A stretch of 44,839 bases of DNA from the NCBI GenBank assembly GCA_903936565.1, contig CAIZVZ010000009.1:1-44839 (forward strand), written 5' to 3'. Shown one piece after another: positions 33,581 to 40,392 of this stretch (positions within the stretch are counted from its first letter, which is position 1; the number at the start of each line of letters is the position of its first letter). The position numbers and the translations under genes are program-made. The stretch is from an uncultured bacterium. GTDB taxonomy: Bacteria; Patescibacteriota; Minisyncoccia; Phycocordibacterales; CAIZLB01. The notes below the pieces were generated by a model. That model was not told where the DNA came from. It made no database searches and saw only the letters and a list, made by a program, of their open reading frames with translations.

Positions 33581-33608
33581 ATTGTATCATAGATATTGAT
33601 TTTGTCAA
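33581..33608 (-). promoter_or_regulatory. Sigma-70 promoter of the beta-solenoid gene
   Basis: Minus strand TTGACA (33608-33603), a 16-base spacer and TACAAT (33586-33581). Confidence 0.75.
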
Positions 33609-33675
33609 TTATTTGTAAAATCAAGCCTTATATATAGCCACACACTAGCATGACCACACAATAAACCCCCTACCT

Positions 33676-33689
33676 TGCATAGCTATGCA
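33676..33689. repeat. 14-base perfect palindrome before the recombinase
   Basis: TGCATAGCTATGCA lies 29 bases upstream of the recombinase ATG. It could be an operator or part of an attachment site; nothing shows which. Confidence 0.5.
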
Positions 33690-33718
33690 CCACCCACCAG
33701 TCTGTCATTAATATATAC

Positions 33719-35044
33719 ATGGAAGTAGAGACGAATATAGGTCTAATTGGCAGTATGACGGTCATACCAGAGACTAAAATTAAGTATGTACTGTATGCTA
33801 GAAAATCGACAGAATCTGAAGAAAGGCAAATTCTATCTATTGAATCACAGGTTAAGGAAATGCTTCAACTTGCAGAACGAGACGGTTTGGAAATCGTAGA
33901 CATAAGACGAGAATCTCATTCTGCAAAAGACTCAGGACAACGCCCTGTATTTAAGGAAATATTGGAAGACATCAGAAGAGAAAGATTTAATGGAATACTT
34001 ACATGGGCACCCGATAGACTAAGTAGAAATGCAGGTGACCTTGGAAGTTTGGTGGACTTAATGGATCAGAAACTACTACTTGGAATCAAGACCTTCGGAC
34101 AATCCTTCGCGAACTCCCCTAACGAAAAGTTTCTATTGATGATTTTGTGTTCTCAAGCAAAACTTGAGAATGATAATAAAAGTATAAATGTTAAACGAGG
34201 ACTTAGAACAAGATGTGAAATGGGACTAAGGCCTGGGCAACCTCCTGTTGGATATCTAAATGAAAGACACATGGACAGAAAGTGCCAAGCAATAATAGAT
34301 CCTGAACGTGGACCGATTATCAAGAAAATGTTTGAGAAAGTTGCTTATGAGAAATGGAGCGGCAGGAAGCTATATCACTGGTTAAAATTTGATATAAATT
34401 TTAAAAGTATTAACGGTAAAAAAGGTTTATCTCTTGGGAACATCTTTTCACTATTACAAAACCCCTTCTATTATGGAGTCTTTGAATATCCATTGAAAAG
34501 TGGAAATTTCTATAATGGTAAGCACACCCCGCTTATTACAAAAGAGCTTTTTGATCAAGTTCAATCACAAGTTAAAAGTAATATTATACAAATTGAAAGC
34601 AAGGAATTTGCATTCACAAAACTAATGACCTGTGGATTGTGTGGATCTGGAATTACAGCAGATGAAAAGTTCAAGAAACAACAGAACGGCAACATCCATA
34701 GATATGTTTATTATGGATGTACAAAGGTTAGAGACCGAAAGTGCAAATGTGGATATATTGAGGAAAAAGAGCTAATTAGGCAGTTTATTGATTTGATGGA
34801 TAAAGTTAATTTTAATAATGATTCAATAAAACAGAAAATTAAATCTGAAGTCGAAAGGATAAAGAAGTTCAATAATGCAATGTTGGGCATCAAAGAAAGA
34901 ATAGAAGTTAAGGAAATGGATATAAAGAACTATGCAAAATATATCCTTAAAGAATGTACGGACATTGAAAAGCGGGACTTACTTGGCTGCTTAATTAGTA
35001 AGATTGAACTCAAAAATAAACAGATTTCCATTATTCTGCCTTAG
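33719..35044 (+). CDS. Large serine recombinase
   Basis: A 441-residue site-specific recombinase. The N-terminal resolvase domain has the catalytic serine Ser30 in YVLYARKSTESEERQ, with SIESQ and the arginine-rich APDRLSRNAGD. A Recombinase domain follows (about 180-290; PPVGYLN, YHWLKFD, NPFYYGVFEYPL), then a four-Cys zinc ribbon (about 302-345; CGLCGSGITADEKF...GCTKVRDRKCKCGY) and a coiled coil. Such enzymes integrate phages and elements. The 3' end overlaps that of the restriction nuclease gene by 14 bases, convergent. It probably once moved this island. Confidence 0.92.
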   Translation: MEVETNIGLIGSMTVIPETKIKYVLYARKSTESEERQILSIESQVKEMLQLAERDGLEIVDIRRESHSAKDSGQRPVFKEILEDIRRERFNGILTWAPDRLSRNAGDLGSLVDLMDQKLLLGIKTFGQSFANSPNEKFLLMILCSQAKLENDNKSINVKRGLRTRCEMGLRPGQPPVGYLNERHMDRKCQAIIDPERGPIIKKMFEKVAYEKWSGRKLYHWLKFDINFKSINGKKGLSLGNIFSLLQNPFYYGVFEYPLKSGNFYNGKHTPLITKELFDQVQSQVKSNIIQIESKEFAFTKLMTCGLCGSGITADEKFKKQQNGNIHRYVYYGCTKVRDRKCKCGYIEEKELIRQFIDLMDKVNFNNDSIKQKIKSEVERIKKFNNAMLGIKERIEVKEMDIKNYAKYILKECTDIEKRDLLGCLISKIELKNKQISIILP

Positions 35045-35789
35045 TATTATTAAACTCATCTAGTTGACTAGGGTGTTCCTTTTTAAGATATCGGCGAATA
35101 ACCTTATTCATATAAGAGTTTTTGAGTCTAAAGGCTCTGACTTCTGCCATAATCTCACTAAAAGGTTGTGGTGTTTTAGATTTAGTGCAATCTGGGTCAT
35201 CAAAGTCGCCATTATGTTTTGGACATAGAGTTAAACTGTCATGCTGATGTTGGTGCATCTCATGAGCTTGACCAAGTTTAATGGAAACCAAAATCTTTTG
35301 GTAATCATCTTTTAGTTCTTCTAATACGCCCCTGTCCATTTCCCATAAAAATACATACTTAACTAAATATTCAGAACGTGGAATATTATTATCATGAATA
35401 TACCAAACAAAAAGTATCTTTTTGTTTTTCTTGTACAGAGAAGACTCCTTTATATCTTCAATTTCAGATGTCTCTTTATAGTTAATTATATTTAGGGAAA
35501 GCGGTTCTTTGACCGTAAGCTTTCCATTTTTTAAAAATTTTAAAGGACTAGTTTTAACTTCGACGTCTAAATGTTCAATGTCTGGACCGGCTATGCTGTT
35601 CTTGCCGATTCCAAAATACCCCTCTTCGATAACATAACCAACTCCCGCTTTTGTTAAAACTCGAGATTTGTCGTCCAAGTCTGTAATTGACCCCATTATC
35701 TGACGCATAGTCTTACCCTCCAAATCCTTCTTTGCTATTTTTTCCAATTCCTCAGCGGTCTTTATCTTCTTTAAATCAAGTATTGCCAT
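35031..35789 (-). CDS. MutH/Sau3AI-like restriction endonuclease
   Basis: A 252-residue nuclease with the MutH-type PD-(D/E)xK site: KAGVGYVIEEGYFGIGKNS (Glu55/56), AGPDIEHLDVEVKTSPL (Asp70, Glu77, Lys79). The surrounding sequence agrees with MutH and the N-terminal half of Sau3AI, which cut at GATC. Sau3AI (about 489 residues) has two such domains, while this protein has one, as MutH does. It is divergent from a C5 methyltransferase gene, forming a restriction-modification pair. Recognition of GATC is inferred from the family, not shown. Two His/Cys-rich stretches (HEMHQHQH, CPKHNGDFDDPDC) may bind metal. Confidence 0.8.
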   Translation of the reverse strand: MAILDLKKIKTAEELEKIAKKDLEGKTMRQIMGSITDLDDKSRVLTKAGVGYVIEEGYFGIGKNSIAGPDIEHLDVEVKTSPLKFLKNGKLTVKEPLSLNIINYKETSEIEDIKESSLYKKNKKILFVWYIHDNNIPRSEYLVKYVFLWEMDRGVLEELKDDYQKILVSIKLGQAHEMHQHQHDSLTLCPKHNGDFDDPDCTKSKTPQPFSEIMAEVRAFRLKNSYMNKVIRRYLKKEHPSQLDEFNNTKAE

Positions 35790-35852
35790 ATATGCGTATT
35801 ATAGGGTATAACTTGATCTTGTACAATTTTTGTGGCACAGTCTAAAAAATAC

Positions 35853-35881
35853 TTGATCAAAATTACAGTAGGTGTTAGAAT
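35853..35881 (+). promoter_or_regulatory. Promoter of the C5 methyltransferase, leaderless
   Basis: TTGATC (35853-35858), a 17-base spacer and TAGAAT (35876-35881), then GACCCT and the ATG. The -35 contains GATC, the suspected methylation site, so methylation might feed back on expression. Confidence 0.6.
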
Positions 35882-35887
35882 GACCCT

Positions 35888-37156
35888 ATGAAAAAAGATG
35901 ATTCTAAAAAGCTGAAGGTGGTTGAACTGTTTGCTGGTGTAGGCGGTTTTAGAGTTGGGCTTGAAGGACACAAGGGGGTTAAAAGAGCACATCATAAATA
36001 CTTTGATACTATCTGGTTTAATCAATGGGAACCCTCAACTGTAAGACAACACGCCCACGAAACGTATGTAAAAAACTTTGGAGACGTCGATGAGTACACA
36101 AACGTCGATGTGGCAAAAGTTACAGATAAAGTCCCTGACCATGATTTGTTAGTCGGAGGCTTCCCTTGCCAAGATTATTCTGTTGCAAGAAATCTTTCAT
36201 CATCGGCTGGTCTTGAGGGTAAAAAAGGTGTTCTTTGGTGGTCAATCTATAATATTTTACAAAATAAAGGCAAAAAGTCTCCTAACTATTTAATGCTGGA
36301 AAACGTGGACAGACTTCTTGCTTCTCCAGCAAAAAGAAGAGGACGTGATTTTGCTATTATTCTTTCCTCTCTTAATCAGCTGGGGTATGTAGTAGAATGG
36401 AGAATTGTGAATGCTGCAGAATACGGATTCCCTCAAAGAAGAAAGAGAATCTTTATACTTGGTTTTAAAAAAGGATCACCTATTGAAAAGAAATTTAGAA
36501 AAGTAAAAAATCCAGAAAATTGGATTACAAAAGAAGGTCTTACTCAAAATGCCTTTCCTGCAAAAGTAGTTGAAAATTTTAATTATTTTGAAATTGATTC
36601 AGATCCAGTAGTTGTTTCAAATGACTTTAACAAGGATAAACCTAAGCAATCACCTTTTTCAAATAGTGGAGTTATGTTTGATGGTAAGGTATGTACAGTT
36701 AAGGTTAACCAAAATTATGAAGGTATTTTTGTAACACTTGGTGATATTCTAATACCTGAAAAGGATGTACCAAATGAATATCATATTAAAAAGGAAGATG
36801 TTGAACGTTGGAAGTACCTTAAGGGTGCAAAAAGCGAGCCACGAAAGACAGCATCAGGTTTTGAATTCTTATACAAAGAAGGTTCTATGGCGTTCCCAGA
36901 TTCTTTGTCTAAGGCATCTAGAACTATCATTACCGGCGAAGGAGGTGCTAGCCCATCAAGATTCAAACATATAATAAAAACTCCTAAAGGATACAGAAGA
37001 CTGACGCCGCTTGAATTAGAGAGGTTGTGCATGTTTCCAGATAATCATACAGAAGGACACCCCGATATAAGAAGAGCTTTTTTTATGGGAAACGCTCTTG
37101 TGGTTGGAGTTATAGATAAACTAGGCGAATCCCTTATCAAATTGCACAGGTCTTAA
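35888..37156 (+). CDS. DNA (cytosine-5-)-methyltransferase
   Basis: A 422-residue C5 methyltransferase with the ten-motif order: motif I LFAGVGGFRVGLE (about 14-26), motif IV GGFPCQDYS with the nucleophile Cys94, motif VI LENVDRLL, motif VIII AAEYGFPQRRKRIFI, then a variable target-recognition region, and motif IX/X (TPLELERLCMFPDNH and MGNALVVGVI). Size and order fit M.Sau3AI-type enzymes (GATC, m5C), matching the divergent MutH/Sau3AI-like nuclease. It would protect host DNA. The predicted transcript is leaderless. Confidence 0.95.
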   Translation: MKKDDSKKLKVVELFAGVGGFRVGLEGHKGVKRAHHKYFDTIWFNQWEPSTVRQHAHETYVKNFGDVDEYTNVDVAKVTDKVPDHDLLVGGFPCQDYSVARNLSSSAGLEGKKGVLWWSIYNILQNKGKKSPNYLMLENVDRLLASPAKRRGRDFAIILSSLNQLGYVVEWRIVNAAEYGFPQRRKRIFILGFKKGSPIEKKFRKVKNPENWITKEGLTQNAFPAKVVENFNYFEIDSDPVVVSNDFNKDKPKQSPFSNSGVMFDGKVCTVKVNQNYEGIFVTLGDILIPEKDVPNEYHIKKEDVERWKYLKGAKSEPRKTASGFEFLYKEGSMAFPDSLSKASRTIITGEGGASPSRFKHIIKTPKGYRRLTPLELERLCMFPDNHTEGHPDIRRAFFMGNALVVGVIDKLGESLIKLHRS

Positions 37157-37177
37157 TCATTTCAAATTCACAAAGAC

Positions 37178-37206
37178 TTGACATTTGTTAATGGTACTTA
37201 TATTAT
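37178..37206 (+). promoter_or_regulatory. Strong sigma-70 promoter for the GHKL ATPase gene
   Basis: Perfect TTGACA (37178-37183), a 17-base spacer and TATTAT (37201-37206). The leader to the first possible start would be about 135 bases. Confidence 0.75.
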
Positions 37207-37349
37207 TAATACATTATAAATTTTAATTATGGTTTTGGTGGCATTTTAGAATGTTATCGAGGCTTTCAAAATTATGTATACTTAAAACTTTTTTATATTT
37301 TATGTGCTGAAATATTTATTTCAGTTTTTTTCGTTTATTATTTAACTTC

Positions 37350-38930
37350 TTGGTGGTAAAAACTATCGAGATAAAAACAACAGTCATGGATACAATTAAA
37401 CAATACAACAAGGAGAACACACCGAATGCTTCAAAATTAATGGAATCGCTTAGATACAGTGGCTATGACAATAATATTGCCATATGCGACCTGATTGACA
37501 ACTCTCTGGATGCGAATGCTACAAACATCAGCATAGAAATTAACTTAGACTCTAAAAAGGATGCTTATATTGCAGTGTGTGACGACGGAAGTGGCATGGA
37601 TGAGGAAATATTAGAACAAGCCCTACGCCTAGGTTCAATTACTCGTAGAAACATAGAGTCAGATTTAGGTCGGTTTGGAATGGGTATGGTTACAGCTTCA
37701 ATATCTATAGCAAAGAGAATTGAAGTGTTCACAAAACGCAAGGACCAGGACATGCTAACAAGTGTAATGGACTTGGATGAAATGAGTACAAACAATAATT
37801 TCAACGTATACAGAGAAAAATCTACACAGGAAGAAATTTCATTCGCCCAATATCATGGTCTAAAGGAATCGGGTACAATCTTAATTCTTAGAAAGTGCGA
37901 TAAATTAACAAAACCTGGGCTCATGGAATTTGTTGATTCTTTGAAAAAAGATATCGGGGAAACTTATAGGTATTTTTTAAGGTCTGGTAAAAAGATAACG
38001 ATAAATAACAGAGACGTCGAAATCATAGACCCTATGTGGACCGATGGATTATTAACAGAAGATTACAAGCAAACATCTGAGGTCTACAGTGACGAAACAT
38101 ATGACATAAAGGTTGAAGGTTCTGATACTAAAGAATCATTTCGTGTAAAAATTTATATTTTACCTAAATTTGATCAAAGTATAATGAAAAAACTCAAGAT
38201 TGGTATAAGAAATCAAGGATTCTATGTTCTTAGAAACTACAGACAAATATCAAAAGCAGATAGTTTGGGCGGACTGTGGGAAGGACACAACTCACTCAAC
38301 AGAGTAAGAGCTGAGATTATTTTTTCTGGTAATCTAGATTCAGCTATGGGTGTTAATTATACAAAACATAATATTAAACCAATCCAGTCTGTTGTTGATA
38401 AGATACAAAATGACATAATGTCTCAAATTACTACTTTAAAGAAAAGATTTGAGAAGGCAACAAAAGTTGAGGAATCTAAAGATTTAAGTTTCAACGAAGC
38501 CGAAAGAATTATATCTCAAAAAAATAAACTACTGGACAAGGCTGACCCTGAAAAATCAGGAAAGCCAATGCCTTTGAATCCCGTAGTCAAGAAAAGAAAT
38601 ACTCATATTCAAGAAGAACCAAATAAACCTGGTAGACCAAGCTTATCTCATCTTGCGAGATTTGAGACTCACAGTTTTGGCTTAACTGGTCCGATTTTCG
38701 AAGTAGAAAAACAAGGTAAAATAACAATTATTCAATGGAATATAGATCATCCGTTTTACGAAAGATTCTTAATTCAATACAAAGATAATTCCGACTTAAT
38801 TAATGCTGTTTCATTTCTTGTATACTCCCTAGGTGAATCAAAATTAAAATATAGTAACGAGGATTCTTATGAAATGTTGGAAAATATAATGAGTACCATA
38901 TCTACAAACCTCCGAGTATTGTTAAGTTAA
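37350..38930 (+). CDS. GHKL ATPase, MutL/MORC-like
   Basis: A 526-residue protein with an N-terminal GHKL (HSP90/MutL/MORC) ATPase: DLIDNSLDANATNI (about 48-60), DDGSGMDEE (78-86) and DLGRFGMGM (105-113). A transducer-like region follows, then a linker rich in Lys/Pro (about 390-440) and a C-terminal domain of about 80 residues (HFYERFLIQY-like). The track start is a TTG; ATG 37386 (MDTIKQYN) is equally likely. GHKL genes of this kind have been reported beside restriction-modification genes as MutL homologues related to eukaryotic MORC. Here it is next to a MutH-like nuclease and a C5 methyltransferase. Confidence 0.85.
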   Translation: MVVKTIEIKTTVMDTIKQYNKENTPNASKLMESLRYSGYDNNIAICDLIDNSLDANATNISIEINLDSKKDAYIAVCDDGSGMDEEILEQALRLGSITRRNIESDLGRFGMGMVTASISIAKRIEVFTKRKDQDMLTSVMDLDEMSTNNNFNVYREKSTQEEISFAQYHGLKESGTILILRKCDKLTKPGLMEFVDSLKKDIGETYRYFLRSGKKITINNRDVEIIDPMWTDGLLTEDYKQTSEVYSDETYDIKVEGSDTKESFRVKIYILPKFDQSIMKKLKIGIRNQGFYVLRNYRQISKADSLGGLWEGHNSLNRVRAEIIFSGNLDSAMGVNYTKHNIKPIQSVVDKIQNDIMSQITTLKKRFEKATKVEESKDLSFNEAERIISQKNKLLDKADPEKSGKPMPLNPVVKKRNTHIQEEPNKPGRPSLSHLARFETHSFGLTGPIFEVEKQGKITIIQWNIDHPFYERFLIQYKDNSDLINAVSFLVYSLGESKLKYSNEDSYEMLENIMSTISTNLRVLLS

Positions 38931-38937
38931 CAATTCT

Positions 38938-38976
38938 CAAAAACAAAACCCCTGAATTAAAGGGGTTTTGTTTTTG
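38938..38976 (+). terminator. Intrinsic terminator of the GHKL ATPase gene
   Basis: CAAAAACAAAACCCCT pairs perfectly with AGGGGTTTTGTTTTTG (16 bp), so the 3' arm itself carries the T-rich tract. Confidence 0.9.
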
Positions 38977-39027
38977 TATTATTAAAATCTGACATAACTA
39001 ATTTGAGTATCCAGATACACATCTTAG

Positions 39028-39126
39028 CTGTGGAAGCGGGAGTCGAACCCACATCACCTCCTCTCAAAACATCTTGATAACACGGTGCTTTGAGAGGGAG
39101 TTGTTCTACCATTAAACTATTCCACA
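39028..39126 (-). tRNA. tRNA-like gene with an extended anticodon hairpin
   Basis: The minus strand shows a perfect acceptor stem TGTGGAA/TTCCACA, a normal D arm (GTTTAATGGTAGAAC) and T arm (GTGGG-TTCGACT-CCCGC) with G73. U1-A72 and G73 recall tRNA-Gln. But the anticodon arm is a long hairpin: ACTCCCTCTCAAA pairs with TTTGAGAGGAGGT (one mismatch, one wobble) around about 20 bases, some 26-28 more than a normal tRNA. No CCA is encoded, unlike the other two tRNAs here. It may be an intron-containing tRNA, a damaged gene or a tRNA mimic. Confidence 0.6.
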
Positions 39127-39139
39127 TTACACAAGAGTA

Positions 39140-39169
39140 CGCGACTCGAGCTATGCTCTTGTTGGCGGG
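39140..39169. repeat. Post-tRNA hairpin repeat, copy 1
   Basis: cgcgactcgagctatgctct followed by tgttggcggg, nearly identical to 42616-42645 beside tRNA-Trp. On the minus strand it is the sequence immediately after the tRNA 3' CCA. Confidence 0.65.
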
Positions 39170-39190
39170 ATCATTAAGACTCGAACTTAA
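39163..39190 (-). pseudogene. 3' remnant of a tRNA
   Basis: Minus strand TTAAG-TTCGAGT-CTTAA is a perfect T arm, followed by TGATCCC, G and CCA. The matching acceptor 5' strand GGGATCA and a proper anticodon arm are absent from the next 100 bases, so only the 3' part is left. Confidence 0.6.
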
Positions 39191-39262
39191 CGGTGATTTG
39201 CTTAGATATACGGCTTAGAATATAGGGTTTTTGGAAATACTCTGTTTAAGCTAGAAACAAGC

Positions 39263-39317
39263 TTGATTAATCTTATATAATCTTATATAATCTTATATAT
39301 CTAATACATAAGATTAT
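39263..39317 (+). promoter_or_regulatory. fic promoter with three tandem 10-bp repeats
   Basis: AATCTTATAT occurs three times without gaps (39269-39298) and its inverse ATAAGATTAT covers the start codon (39308-39317). TTGATT (39263-39268), 16 bases and TATAAT (39285-39290) form a promoter inside the repeats. Repeats of one helical turn over a -10 suggest a repressor-binding array. Confidence 0.6.
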
Positions 39318-40386
39318 GAAAAATAATATTTACCAAAAATTTAACAAAAGGATAGCCGCTCTCCCTGAGGAGATACATACCATTATAACTAATATTGATT
39401 TATTTAAAAGTAAATGGATTTCTGGTGCAAATTTAGGAACACAGACATTAAACAAACTTAAAAAGTCTGTGCTAATAACTTCAACAGGTGCATCTACTCG
39501 TATCGAAGGTTCTGAATTGACCGATGAAGATGTTGAAAAACTAATGAGGGGTCTTTCAATGCAAAAGATGAAAGATAGAGACAAACAAGAAGTACAAGGA
39601 TATTATGAAATACTTACAAATGTTTTTGAGTCATATCGAACTATTCCATTTTCAGAAAGCACTATTAAATTTTTTCATCGTGAGCTTTTAAAATATACAG
39701 AGAAAGATGAACTCCATAGAGGAAATTACAAGAGTGCAGAAAACAAAGTTGCTATGGTTAATTCTACCGGCGAGATAACTCAAATACTTTTTGACACTAC
39801 CGCTGCATGGCTAACACCCAAAGAAATGCAGGAATTGGTGGAGTGGACACAAGAGGCTTTTCTTGAAAAGAAATACCACCCACTATTGATCATTGGTAAC
39901 TTTATCGTTGAGTTTTTACTCATACACCCATTCACTGATGGAAACGGTAGATTGTCACGTATTATCTCAAATCTTCTACTTCTACAGCACGGATACGAAT
40001 ATATGCCATACATATCACAGGAAAAATTAATTGAAGATAATAAACCAGAATATTATGTTGCGTTAAGGCAAAGCCAAAAAACTTTCAGGACAGAGAAAGA
40101 AAATATTGTTCCGTGGCTTTCATTCTTTTTCAAAATAATTCTTGAACAATCAAGACAGGCAATTTCATTAATTTCAAAAGAAGAAGTCAATAAACTGCTT
40201 TCATCACAACAAGAAATTCTGTGGAATTTTATCTCAAACGCAAAGGGTGAAACTACTCCACTTGAGATTTTTACAGCAACAAATATTCCTCGCCCAACAA
40301 TAAATCAAGCTCTTATCAAGCTACTTAAACTTAAATGGATTGAAAAGATTGGGCTTGGACGAGCAACAAGATATAAAGTTAAATAA
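39316..40386 (+). CDS. Fic-family AMP-transferase-like protein
   Basis: A 356-residue Fic protein. An N-terminal helical Fic_N-like region carries the inhibitory motif STRIEG (about 60-65; class with the inhibitory helix in the same chain). The Fic core has the complete catalytic motif HPFTDGNGRLSR (His204), so AMP transfer from ATP is expected. A C-terminal winged helix (about 290-356; TPLEIFTATNIPRPTINQALIKLLKLKWIEK) follows. Six bases separate it from the primase-helicase gene. Regulation by the tandem repeats upstream, possibly by its own winged helix, is inferred. Confidence 0.93.
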   Translation: MKNNIYQKFNKRIAALPEEIHTIITNIDLFKSKWISGANLGTQTLNKLKKSVLITSTGASTRIEGSELTDEDVEKLMRGLSMQKMKDRDKQEVQGYYEILTNVFESYRTIPFSESTIKFFHRELLKYTEKDELHRGNYKSAENKVAMVNSTGEITQILFDTTAAWLTPKEMQELVEWTQEAFLEKKYHPLLIIGNFIVEFLLIHPFTDGNGRLSRIISNLLLLQHGYEYMPYISQEKLIEDNKPEYYVALRQSQKTFRTEKENIVPWLSFFFKIILEQSRQAISLISKEEVNKLLSSQQEILWNFISNAKGETTPLEIFTATNIPRPTINQALIKLLKLKWIEKIGLGRATRYKVK

Positions 40387-40392
40387 CCCCCT

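Noticed and set aside
39269-39298. Plasmid-type replication iterons
   Set aside because: Only three 10-bp units, overlapping a -10 box and the fic start; no Rep gene is adjacent, so a regulatory array is more likely.
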